This document shows positions 15,300 to 22,288 of a DNA stretch of 64,000 nt, piece after piece. The translations under genes and the position numbers were made by a program. This DNA comes from Streptomyces lanatus (GTDB lineage Bacteria > Actinomycetota > Actinomycetes > Streptomycetales > Streptomycetaceae): contig NZ_BNBM01000017.1 of assembly GCF_014655715.1 (NCBI RefSeq), positions 124,001-188,000 on the forward strand, given 5' to 3'. Positions within the stretch are counted from its first letter, which is position 1. Each line of letters starts with the position of its first letter. The notes below the pieces were generated by a model, which saw only the letters and a list, made by a program, of their open reading frames with translations, did not search any database and had not been told where the DNA came from.

Positions 15300-16154
15300 T
15301 CAGCGGGCGAGGTGCGGGGCGAGGGAGGCGAGGAAGTCGACGCCGACGGCGTGCAGGTCGACGGAGGCCGGGGTGGTGTCGCGGACCCGGGCGGCGGAGT
15401 CGGCGGCGGGCGCGGCGTACCCGTACGCGCCGGGGCGGGACCCGAACGCGATGCCGCCCTGGTCGGTCTGCTCGACGTCGACGTACTGCGCGAGGAACGC
15501 GGCCATGCGGCGCGGGAGTCGGCCCCGGACGTCGCGCATGGGCCAGGTCTTCGGCTCGAGCGGCTTGCCGGGCAGGAACCGGGCCACGGCCCGTTCGACG
15601 GCGCGCACCGGTCCCTCGATCTGGACGTCGCACAGCACGTTGGAGCCGTGCAGGGTGGCCGAGGAGCGCAGGCCGGACGAGGACCAGGTGACGGTGGACG
15701 TGTTCACCAGCAGGCCGCCCCGCTCGTACGTCGCTGCGCCCTGGGCGCGCATCGCAGTGCCGATCTCGTAGAGCAGCTCCAGGCGCACGCGGGCGGTGTC
15801 GTCCTCGCGGGCGTAGACGGCCTCCTCGTCGTCGACGACGGGCAGCACCAGGCGCAGGATCTCGCGGGCGACGGCGGCCGGGGCGGTGGTGGCAAGGGTG
15901 AGGTCCGGCCGGTACGGCTCGCGGTCGGGGAGCTGCCATCCGATCTCGGTGGTCCAGGCGTGGCCGTTGGCGACGAGGACCAGGGCGCGCTTGCCCTGTA
16001 CCAGGCGGGCGGCGGGGTGCCGGGCGGTCCACCAGGGGGCGTACGGCTCGACGGTCCAGGGTGAGCCGGCCCGCGCGGGCAGCAGCGCGGCGACGCGCTC
16101 GGCGAGGGTGCGCGCGGGGCAGGCGGGGCGGGTCGGGGCGGTGACGGTGGTCAT
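15300..16154 (-). CDS. Unknown protein, paralog of the next gene (copy A)
   Basis: A 284-residue protein not assigned to a family. It shares its plan with the gene at 16224-17051: an N-terminal ALLPARxGxxWTV block, R-x-x-AA-R-L with xGKRALVLVANGH, a helical middle part (REILRLVLPVVDDEEAVYARE), and a C-terminal VGVDFLASLAPHL ending. The two lie in tandem 69 bases apart and probably arose by duplication. No active-site motif is evident. Confidence 0.72.
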   Translation of the reverse strand: MTTVTAPTRPACPARTLAERVAALLPARAGSPWTVEPYAPWWTARHPAARLVQGKRALVLVANGHAWTTEIGWQLPDREPYRPDLTLATTAPAAVAREILRLVLPVVDDEEAVYAREDDTARVRLELLYEIGTAMRAQGAATYERGGLLVNTSTVTWSSSGLRSSATLHGSNVLCDVQIEGPVRAVERAVARFLPGKPLEPKTWPMRDVRGRLPRRMAAFLAQYVDVEQTDQGGIAFGSRPGAYGYAAPAADSAARVRDTTPASVDLHAVGVDFLASLAPHLAR

Positions 16155-16223
16155 GTCGTGGGGCCTTTCGAGGGGGCCGCGCCCCCCGGGCGAGGGGCGG
16201 GGGCGCGGCCGGGCGAGTGAGGG

Positions 16224-17051
16224 TCAGACCAGGTGCACGGCGGCGGCGAGCAGGAAGTCGATGCCGACCGGGCCGACCTGGGCGCAGACCCGGGTGCCGT
16301 CGTGGACGGGGTCGCCGAGCTCGGCGCGGGAGGGGAGCGCGATCCAGCCGTGCAAGTCGCGGTAGCCGCCGAACTCGACCTCGTCGGCGTCGACCGGGCG
16401 GAGCTGCGGGAAGCGGTCCGTCAGGTGGCGCGTGAACGGGCTACCGGTGTCCGTGGAGGCGTGGCCGTCCATCGGGGGCAGCAGGACCGGCAGCGCGCCG
16501 TGCAGGCCGCTCACGGGGCCCTCGTAGGTCAGGGAGAAGCCCCCGGCGATGCCGTACGACCACACGGCCCACTCGGCGCTGCTCGCGGCCGTCCACTCGA
16601 TGCCGGGGCCGTCGGGCCGCTCGCTGGCCTGGGCGTTGACGCCGTGGTCGATGAGGTGGAACCCGAACTCGGTCAAGGCCGTGCCCTTGGCGTGCAGGAC
16701 CTGACGCCACCCCATCTCGGCCTCGGTCGTCCGGATTCTCTCGGCGTCCAAGTCGGCGAGGATCCAGCGCAGGGCGCGGGAGGCGAGCGTGGAGACGGAG
16801 GCCGGGTCGGTGGAGTCGACGACGTCGTCCGGCGTGTACGGGAACAGGCCGGGCCGCTCGGCGTACAGCTCGACGCGGTTGCCCTCCTCGACGACGAGCA
16901 GCGCGCGGCGGCCGTCGGTGATCCGGGCGGTGGCGGCGTTGTTGCGGATGCCGTAGGGGGCGGGGCCGACTGTCCACGCCTTGCCCCGGCGGGCGGGCAG
17001 GAGGGCGGCGAGCGGGGCGGCGGTGGTCGCCTGGGCAACGGCAGAGATCAC
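16224..17051 (-). CDS. Unknown protein, paralog of the neighbouring gene (copy B)
   Basis: A 275-residue paralog of the 15300 gene. It shares ALLPARRGKAWTVGPAPYG, ITDGRRALLVVEEGN, the ALRWILADLDAERIRTTEAE helix and the C-terminal VGPVGIDFLLAAAVHLV. GTG 17051 directly follows hairpin leader U2 and the conserved GAGGAACACCCC block, which fixes the start. Function unknown. Confidence 0.72.
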   Translation of the reverse strand: MISAVAQATTAAPLAALLPARRGKAWTVGPAPYGIRNNAATARITDGRRALLVVEEGNRVELYAERPGLFPYTPDDVVDSTDPASVSTLASRALRWILADLDAERIRTTEAEMGWRQVLHAKGTALTEFGFHLIDHGVNAQASERPDGPGIEWTAASSAEWAVWSYGIAGGFSLTYEGPVSGLHGALPVLLPPMDGHASTDTGSPFTRHLTDRFPQLRPVDADEVEFGGYRDLHGWIALPSRAELGDPVHDGTRVCAQVGPVGIDFLLAAAVHLV

Positions 17052-17077
17052 GGGGTGTTCCTCGCTTCGTGGTTGGT

Positions 17078-17100
17078 CCGGCGCGGTGCTCTCCGGCCGG
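17078..17100 (-). promoter_or_regulatory. AGAGCA hairpin leader U2
   Basis: The mRNA strand reads CCGGCCGG-AGAGCA-CCGCGCCGG, an 8-bp stem with one bulged C. The conserved block and GAGGA follow before GTG 17051. No promoter box lies directly upstream. Confidence 0.7.
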
Positions 17101-17138
17101 GGTATTGGGGCGTGCGGGTGGTGCTTGCGTCGCGTCGG

Positions 17139-17393
17139 TCAGACGACGGCGGGCTCGAAGCCCTCGACCTCGTCGATCAGTTCGGCCCCGTCGTCGGCGA
17201 CGTATTCCTCGTAGGCGCGTTGGACGGCGTCCTTGTGGTCGTCGACGAGGAATTCGGCGGCGAACAGTTCGCCGATGTCGTGGCCGTCGACGAGTTTGCG
17301 GATGGCGTCCTGGTCGCCGTCCTCGACGGCGTGGGACTCGGTGATCTCCAGGTGTCCGGCCCAGGTCCAGCGACCAATCAGGAGGATCGACAT
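17139..17393 (-). CDS. Small acidic unknown protein
   Basis: An 84-residue, strongly acidic protein (GDQDAIRKLVDGHDIGELF, EEYVADDGAELIDEVEG). ATG 17393 is preceded by GGAAGGAACCCC, related to the tail of the hairpin leaders but without a hairpin. No family recognised. Confidence 0.7.
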   Translation of the reverse strand: MSILLIGRWTWAGHLEITESHAVEDGDQDAIRKLVDGHDIGELFAAEFLVDDHKDAVQRAYEEYVADDGAELIDEVEGFEPAVV

Positions 17394-17479
17394 GGGGTTC
17401 CTTCCGTGCGTGTGGTGGGCCGCGCCCCGGGGCGGCTCGTACGGCCAGGCCCCGGGGCGCGACGTCGGGGGAGGGCGGG

Positions 17480-18202
17480 CTATGCCTGTTCGGCTTCGCC
17501 CTTGCGCAGGTAGCGGCCGGTGTCGACGTGGTGCTGCCGGGACGCGGAAGACTCGAAGTCGAAGTCGGCGGGGTCGTAGCCGGTGACGGTGCGTATCGCG
17601 GCGGCGGACCGCTCGGCGAGGTTGTCGAGTCCGTCGGCGGCGCTGGCGAGTTCGAGGTAGACACCCTCCCCGCACTCCTTCACCCCGTCGGGCAGCTCCG
17701 GGAGCTCGGGGAAGCCGTCGGCCTCGTACGGCGTGTACGTGAGGGTCAGGTCGCCCTGGTAGTCGACGACGAACTCGAACTCGGCGGTGTACGGGCCAGC
17801 GATAGCGCCGGAGACGCCCCAGTACCCGGACTCGGCGGACCAGCCCTGGCCGAGGAGCCGGGCGGTGGCGCGGGCGATGTCGGAGACGGCGAACGGGTAC
17901 TCCGTGCCGGGCGAGGGCGTGTAGTTGCCGTGCTCGTCGAACAGTGGCGGCTCGGGGTCGGCGGCTGGGTGCTGGGGCATGCTGTCGGGGCGCTCGGCGA
18001 AGTAGTGCGCCTGGGCGCGGCGCAGGACCGTTCCGGCACCGTCGGTGACGTCCGCGTCGGCGAAGTGCAGGAGGTCGGCGATCACGTCCTCAACGGCCGT
18101 GTACCCGCCGTACTGGGTGCAGTAGCGGTCCCAGATGGCACGGCCACGTGCCGCGCGCTCCGCCGGGGTGCTGCTGGTGGGGTCCTGGGCAATGTCGTCC
18201 AC
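17480..18202 (-). CDS. Unknown acidic protein
   Basis: A 240-residue protein. An N-terminal helical part (ERAARGRAIWDRYCTQYGGY, VEDVIADLLHFADADVTDG) is followed by a beta-rich part with many aromatics (GYWGVSGAIAGPYTAEFEF, VVDYQGDLTLTYTPYEAD) and an acidic C-terminus. GTG 18202 lies 14 bases after the conserved block of leader U3. No family or catalytic motif recognised. Confidence 0.72.
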   Translation of the reverse strand: MDDIAQDPTSSTPAERAARGRAIWDRYCTQYGGYTAVEDVIADLLHFADADVTDGAGTVLRRAQAHYFAERPDSMPQHPAADPEPPLFDEHGNYTPSPGTEYPFAVSDIARATARLLGQGWSAESGYWGVSGAIAGPYTAEFEFVVDYQGDLTLTYTPYEADGFPELPELPDGVKECGEGVYLELASAADGLDNLAERSAAAIRTVTGYDPADFDFESSASRQHHVDTGRYLRKGEAEQA

Positions 18203-18228
18203 GGGGTGTTCCTCCGGTTCGTGGTTGG

Positions 18229-18248
18229 CCCGGCGTGCTCTCGCCGGG
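18229..18248 (-). promoter_or_regulatory. AGAGCA hairpin leader U3
   Basis: The mRNA strand reads CCCGGCG-AGAGCA-CGCCGGG, a perfect 7-bp stem. The conserved block with GGAGGAACACCCC follows before GTG 18202. Confidence 0.75.
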
Positions 18249-18298
18249 TAGTACGCCGGGCGGGCGTTTCCTGTGACGCCCGCCCGGCTGAGGGGCGG

Positions 18299-18832
18299 TC
18301 AGCGCTGGTTGCAGGGGCGGCCGTTGTCGACGGCGATCTCGGCAGCGAGGCGCAGGTGCTTCTCCCAGACCTTGAAGACCTGGCGCAGCCAGTCGTCCGT
18401 GCGCTCCCACTGGTGCGGGCCGTCGGCGTGCAGCAGGTGCAGCGCGTGCGCCTGCTCGGTCTCCCGCTGGGCGAACTTGGCGAACTCCGGGCGGGCCGGG
18501 TCCAGGCGGCGGGGGAACGGGAGCTCACGGTCGACGAGCGGCACCAGGACGTACTCCCCGAGCTCGGCGGGGAACCGAGCGGCCGGGTGGTCCACGGCGA
18601 TCTGCTCGGCCATGAACAGCTCCTCGCACGCCTCGGTGGGGAGCTCCTCGTACGCGCCGGGCGGGACTGCCACGAACTCCCGGGCGGCGGCGTCGAGGCG
18701 CTCGGCGATGGCGTAGAGGGTGGCGCGGATGCTGGGGTCGGTGGTGAAGCGGTCGCGGGCGATCTCGGCGACGACGCGGGCGCGCTGGGCGGCCTGGGCG
18801 TACTGGCCGACGAACGGGGCGGTGGTGGACAT
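18299..18832 (-). CDS. Unknown helical protein
   Basis: A 177-residue, mainly helical protein (YAQAAQRARVVAEIARDRF, SIRATLYAIAERLDAAAREF, DDWLRQVFKVWEKHLRLAAE). No metal site, signal or membrane segment. ATG 18832 is preceded by GGAGACACCC. It lies in a series of small same-strand genes of the element. Confidence 0.7.
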   Translation of the reverse strand: MSTTAPFVGQYAQAAQRARVVAEIARDRFTTDPSIRATLYAIAERLDAAAREFVAVPPGAYEELPTEACEELFMAEQIAVDHPAARFPAELGEYVLVPLVDRELPFPRRLDPARPEFAKFAQRETEQAHALHLLHADGPHQWERTDDWLRQVFKVWEKHLRLAAEIAVDNGRPCNQR

Positions 18833-18911
18833 GGGTGTCTCCGTCTCCGGGGTGTCGAGAGGGGCCGGGGCGCGGCGGGGGAGGGCCGCGCCCCGGCGGT
18901 CAGGGGGTGGC

Positions 18912-19280
18912 TCAGGCGGCGATCAGCGCGGCGCGGACGACCTTGTACTCGGCCTTGCGGGGCTTGTACGCGGCGGCGATGTGCGCGACCTGGGCGCGGG
19001 TGTACCGGTAGGCGGTGACGGCGTGCTTTTTGAAGCCCTGCGCGGTGCGGCGGATGCGGGCGCGGCGGCCCTTGATGCCCGCGTTCTTCGCGGCGGTGCG
19101 CAGCGCCTTGACGACGCCCTTGACGGTCTCGCGGTCGGCGCCGGTGGCGATGACGTGCGTGGCGAGGGAGCGGGCGGTGGTGCGGACGCGGCGGGCGGCG
19201 CGGGCAACTTCGCGGCGGGCGGCGGAGGCGGCGCGGTTGGCGCGGACGCGGTCGCGGAGGACGGTGCGGGCAGAAGCCAT
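18912..19280 (-). CDS. Very basic small protein, possible nucleic-acid binder
   Basis: A 122-residue protein rich in Arg, Lys and Ala, with almost no acidic residues. Repeated basic helices are seen (ASARTVLRDRVRANRAASAA, REVARAARRVRTTARSLA, KGRRARIRRTAQGFKKHAV). The composition resembles histone H1 tails and phage DNA-condensing proteins, so nucleic-acid binding is likely, but no family is recognised. ATG 19280 directly follows box P3 and leader U4. An upstream ATG in the same frame would include the leader and is not credible. Confidence 0.72.
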   Translation of the reverse strand: MASARTVLRDRVRANRAASAARREVARAARRVRTTARSLATHVIATGADRETVKGVVKALRTAAKNAGIKGRRARIRRTAQGFKKHAVTAYRYTRAQVAHIAAAYKPRKAEYKVVRAALIAA

Positions 19281-19305
19281 CGGGTGCTCCTCGGTTCGTT
19301 GGTTC

Positions 19306-19328
19306 GTCGGCGGTTGCTCTCCGCCAAC
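19306..19328 (-). promoter_or_regulatory. AGAGCAA hairpin leader U4
   Basis: The mRNA strand reads GTTGGCGG-AGAGCAA-CCGCCGAC, an 8-bp stem with one T/G wobble. The conserved block with GAGGAGCACCCG and ATG 19280 follow. Box P3 ends two bases upstream. Confidence 0.8.
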
Positions 19329-19330
19329 AA

Positions 19331-19350
19331 GAAAATAGTACACCAGGGTG
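19331..19350 (-). promoter_or_regulatory. Promoter-like box, copy P3
   Basis: The minus strand reads CACCCTGGTGTACTATTTTC. TACTAT is a good -10 hexamer, and transcription about seven bases later would start at hairpin U4. Confidence 0.7.
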
Positions 19351-19463
19351 AACACTGAGGGGAACGCGTGGTCCGAAATGATCCGCGTTTCAGCAGATGG
19401 GAATGCACCCGACCCTTCCGGTGAGAGTCGGGTATGTTGCCTCTGGCTTACTGTTCCGGGCGC

Positions 19464-19700
19464 TCAGAACAAGGCGTCGTCCTGGGGGGTGGACGCGACA
19501 GCCGGCCCACGGGTGCGGGCGGCGCGGCGCGGGGTCGGCTCGTCCCCGAACAGGGCGTCGGTGCCGTTGGCGTGCGCCACGGCGTCCACGCGGCGGGTGA
19601 CGGCGCGGGCGTCCACCAGGGCGAGCGGCGCGGTCGGGTCGAAGTCGGCGCGCTGCATGGTGGACCAGTCGATGCCCTGGGCGTCGGTGGCAGTGCTCAC
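19464..19700 (-). CDS. Small unknown protein
   Basis: A 78-residue protein (GIDWSTMQRADFDPTAPLAL, then an Arg-rich and Ala-rich C-terminus ending TPQDDALF). It starts at GTG 19700 with GGAGAGA upstream. No family recognised. Confidence 0.65.
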   Translation of the reverse strand: MSTATDAQGIDWSTMQRADFDPTAPLALVDARAVTRRVDAVAHANGTDALFGDEPTPRRAARTRGPAVASTPQDDALF

Positions 19701-19764
19701 GGGGTCTCTCCTGTCTCGGGCGGCCGGGGCGCGGTGCTGCGCCCCGGCGGGGCTGAAGGGGCGG

Positions 19765-20496
19765 TTACGCCTCGGTGGGCGTGGTGACGTTCAACTGGTC
19801 GGCGCTGATCGTGTCCTCGCGGGGCGCCGTGTCGGGCGTGCCGTCCCACAGGACGCGGGCTCTGAACGGGCCGTAGAACGAGGGCCGGTACAGGTCCAGC
19901 ACGAGTCCGGCGGACGGGCCCTGCCCGAAGGTGACACGGTCCCCAACGGCGTAGCCCCCGCTCTCCTCGCGCTCCTGCGTGATGTCGGCCGGGTCGACGG
20001 GCCGGACCAGGTCGCGGCTGGTAAGGAACGTCTCCTCGTACCCGTCCCACTGCACGGCGACCAGGCCGTCAGGGTCGACGCGGCGCAGGGTGCCCCGCTG
20101 TATGTACCGGCGGGGCGCCCGGTCGTACCCCCACGCGGGGGTGTGCCAGGCGATCCGCTCGACGCGCTGCTCCGGCTCATACGCGACGGGGCACCATGCG
20201 GCGGGCACGTACAGCACCAGGTCGTCAGGCTCGGCCGTGTAGTTCCGGCCGTCCAGCGTGATGGTGCCGGTGTCCCGGGCCAGGGCATGGAGCGGCTGCG
20301 TCAGGGCGTAGCGGGGGCGGGGGAACGGGCGGGCGGAGCGTAGGCCGGCTGCGTGGGTGAGCGGTCCGTCGTCGATGCCGACGAGCAGGTCCCCGCCCCG
20401 GATCTGCCGGGCGGGCGCGACGCGTACGAGGGAGTGCTCGATGCCTTTCGGGAGTTGCGCGGCGGCAAGGTCGGCGGTGATGGCCATCAGGGGCAT
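19765..20496 (-). CDS. Unknown beta-rich protein
   Basis: A 243-residue, beta-rich protein. The C-terminal half alternates short charged strands with Gly turns (RYIQRGTLRRVDPDGLVAVQ, YAVGDRVTFGQGPSAGLVLD), which resembles small SH3-like barrels. No catalytic residues are evident. ATG 20496 has GGAAGG upstream. No named family. Confidence 0.7.
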   Translation of the reverse strand: MPLMAITADLAAAQLPKGIEHSLVRVAPARQIRGGDLLVGIDDGPLTHAAGLRSARPFPRPRYALTQPLHALARDTGTITLDGRNYTAEPDDLVLYVPAAWCPVAYEPEQRVERIAWHTPAWGYDRAPRRYIQRGTLRRVDPDGLVAVQWDGYEETFLTSRDLVRPVDPADITQEREESGGYAVGDRVTFGQGPSAGLVLDLYRPSFYGPFRARVLWDGTPDTAPREDTISADQLNVTTPTEA

Positions 20497-20560
20497 GTCG
20501 TGGGACCTTCCGGGAGGAGTGGCCGGGGCGCGGGGTGCGCCCCGGCGAGCGGGGGAGCTG

Positions 20561-21007
20561 TCAGGCGGCGGTGGTGAGGCGGGCGCGGGGGTTGGTGGCC
20601 TCCTCGCGCATCTCGCGGGCGGTGTCGCGCACCGTGGCCATGACCTCCTCGGCCTGGCCCGGGGTGAGCCGCTCGGCGCCCTCGCGCGGGCCCTCCTCGG
20701 CCTCCACGACGGCGAACACGGCCGCGTATATCTCCGTGGCCAGCAGCCGCGCCCCCTTCATGCGCTGGGCGACCGAGCCGGGCCGGGCGGCGTCGAACTC
20801 CTCGCGGGCCGCCGCGACCTTCTGCCCGTAGTACAGGGCGGAGCCCCACCCGTGCTCGACGTACTCGGTGCGTACGGTCGTCTCGGCGATGTGCAGTCCG
20901 TCGCGGATCGCGCGGTTGGCCTGCCCGCGCTCCATCAGGCCGTCGCGGACGTACTTGTTCACGACATCGCGGGCGGCTCGCTCGGTGGCGCTCATCTTCC
21001 GGGCCAT
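20561..21007 (-). CDS. Unknown helical protein
   Basis: A 148-residue helical protein (SATERAARDVVNKYVRDGLM, ERGQANRAIRDGLHIAETTV, AAVFAVVEAEEGPREGAERL). It looks soluble. ATG 21007 is preceded by GAGAGGACCC. No family recognised. Confidence 0.7.
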   Translation of the reverse strand: MARKMSATERAARDVVNKYVRDGLMERGQANRAIRDGLHIAETTVRTEYVEHGWGSALYYGQKVAAAREEFDAARPGSVAQRMKGARLLATEIYAAVFAVVEAEEGPREGAERLTPGQAEEVMATVRDTAREMREEATNPRARLTTAA

Positions 21008-21081
21008 GGGGTGGGTCCTCTCGTGTGCTGTGCGGGGCCGGGGCGAGGCGGGCGCCCCGGCGGGGAGCTGTGGGGGTCGGC

Positions 21082-21591
21082 TCACGGCTGGTTGTGCTCG
21101 AACCACTGGGCGTCGAGGGCGAACAGCGCGGCGGAGAACTCCTCGGTGCCCGGGATGGCGTTGATGCGGGCCAGCAGCTTGCGACCGGCGGCGACGGTGT
21201 GCGGGGTGCCGTCGTCGTCCGTCCAGGCGTACGCGGGGCGCGTGGCTACGGTCGCGCACAGGTCGGCGAACTCGGCCTCCCCCTTGCACTGCGGCGGGAT
21301 CCCGGGGCCGCACTGGCGGTTGCCCATGGTGGCGCAGTCCCAACCGGTCTCGTCCTCGTCGACGCGGCCGTCGCCGTTGTCGTCGCCCATCAGGTCGGCG
21401 CGCCCGTCGGTCCAGCCGTCGTTGTACGCGGTGACGGTGTCCGACTGCGGGGCGAAGTCGGCCGGGGTGGCATCGGAGGCGCCGATGGTGCCCAGACCAC
21501 CCAGGATGATCACGGCGGTACCGGCGGCGAGCAGGGACGCCGGGCGGGGGCGGCGGGCCAGGATGCGGCCGAGACGCGGGAAGCGCTGCAT
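21082..21591 (-). CDS. Exported protein with EF-hand-like calcium loop
   Basis: A 169-residue protein with a basic N-terminus followed by a hydrophobic helix (ASLLAAGTAVIILGGLGTIGA, about 18-38), a signal peptide or anchor. Next comes an Asp-rich loop DDNGDGRVDEDETGWDC, which fits a single DxNxDGxxDxxE calcium-binding loop as in dockerin or excalibur-like domains. Four Cys in the mature part may form disulfides. ATG 21591 follows leader U5. Function unknown; an extracytoplasmic role is likely. Confidence 0.75.
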   Translation of the reverse strand: MQRFPRLGRILARRPRPASLLAAGTAVIILGGLGTIGASDATPADFAPQSDTVTAYNDGWTDGRADLMGDDNGDGRVDEDETGWDCATMGNRQCGPGIPPQCKGEAEFADLCATVATRPAYAWTDDDGTPHTVAAGRKLLARINAIPGTEEFSAALFALDAQWFEHNQP

Positions 21592-21616
21592 GGGGTGTTC
21601 CTTCGTTCGCTGGTTC

Positions 21617-21639
21617 GGCTCCGGTTGCTCTCCGGGACC
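21617..21639 (-). promoter_or_regulatory. AGAGCAA hairpin leader U5
   Basis: The mRNA strand reads GGTCCCGG-AGAGCAA-CCGGAGCC, a stem of seven pairs with one mismatch and one wobble. The conserved block with AAGGAACACCCC follows before ATG 21591. Confidence 0.7.
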
Positions 21640-21735
21640 GTGGGCGGTGCGCCCTGCGCCCGTTCCGACAGACAGCCGGCCCAGGGGCGGGGCGCACCGC
21701 CCGCCGGGGGGTGGCGGCGGGCGGTGCGGTCTGGG

Positions 21736-22026
21736 TTACGCGCGTCCGGCGCGCGCCTCCTGCTCGAGCCACTGGTCGAGCAGGGTGTCGAAGTCCTGGC
21801 CGGTACGCGCTGCGGCGTAGGCGGCGGAACGGTCACCGGCGATGAGGCAGTGGACGGCCGCGCCGTCGATCGCGTCGGCCTGGCGGTGCGCCTCCTCGAC
21901 CTGGTCGTCGTAGGTCTCCTCCTCGTGGGTGAGTACGAGGTTGTGGACCTTCGCGTCCGCCGTACCGAAGCCGGTGGTGACGGTCAGGAAGAACAGGAGC
22001 TGCGGCTTCTTCGCCAGGGTGACCAT
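21736..22026 (-). CDS. Small unknown protein
   Basis: A 96-residue protein. The N-terminal 20 residues are hydrophobic with a basic start (TLAKKPQLLFFLTVTTGFG). An acidic helical part follows (LTHEEETYDDQVEEAHRQAD, GQDFDTLLDQWLEQEARAG). ATG 22026 follows leader U6 and box P4. No family recognised. Confidence 0.7.
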   Translation of the reverse strand: MVTLAKKPQLLFFLTVTTGFGTADAKVHNLVLTHEEETYDDQVEEAHRQADAIDGAAVHCLIAGDRSAAYAAARTGQDFDTLLDQWLEQEARAGRA

Positions 22027-22049
22027 GGGGTTCCTCGCTTCGTTGGTTG

Positions 22050-22069
22050 GCCCCGGTGCTCTCCGGGGC
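22050..22069 (-). promoter_or_regulatory. AGAGCA hairpin leader U6
   Basis: The mRNA strand reads GCCCCGG-AGAGCA-CCGGGGC, a perfect 7-bp stem whose sequence differs from the other leaders. The conserved AACCAACGAAGCGAGGAAC tail precedes ATG 22026. Confidence 0.8.
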
Positions 22070-22076
22070 GACGAGA

Positions 22077-22097
22077 AGAACAGTACACCAAGGAAAA
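22077..22097 (-). promoter_or_regulatory. Promoter-like box, copy P4
   Basis: The minus strand reads GATTTTCCTTGGTGTACTGTT, followed within about 10 bases by leader U6. It faces the divergent plus-strand copy P7 about 90 bases away. Confidence 0.7.
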
Positions 22098-22180
22098 TCC
22101 AGCACAACACCCCGAACACGAGAAACTCGAAGAAAGTGCAGGTGGAGTGCCAGAAAATCACACGGCGCACACTCCCTAGA

Positions 22181-22200
22181 TTTCCCTTGATTGACTATTC
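22181..22200 (+). promoter_or_regulatory. Promoter-like box, copy P7 (divergent)
   Basis: TTTCCCTTGATTGACTATTC is the most divergent copy but keeps TTTCCCTTG and ACTATTC. It points toward the 547-residue gene at 22289. The 22070-22180 region between P4 and P7 is AT-richer than its surroundings and works as a divergent control region. Confidence 0.6.
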
Positions 22201-22240
22201 ATCGGTAGGGCTGTACGTTCAGGGCACGCCACTAGGGCGG

Positions 22241-22263
22241 GGTCGGGGCGAGCATCCCCGGCC
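22241..22263 (+). promoter_or_regulatory. Hairpin leader U7
   Basis: GGTCGGGG-CGAGCAT-CCCCGGCC forms an 8-bp stem with one wobble. The loop keeps the GAGCA core. The tail ACCAACGAACCGAGGAGCAC precedes ATG 22289. Confidence 0.7.
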
Positions 22264-22288
22264 GAACCAACGAACCGAGGAGCACCCG

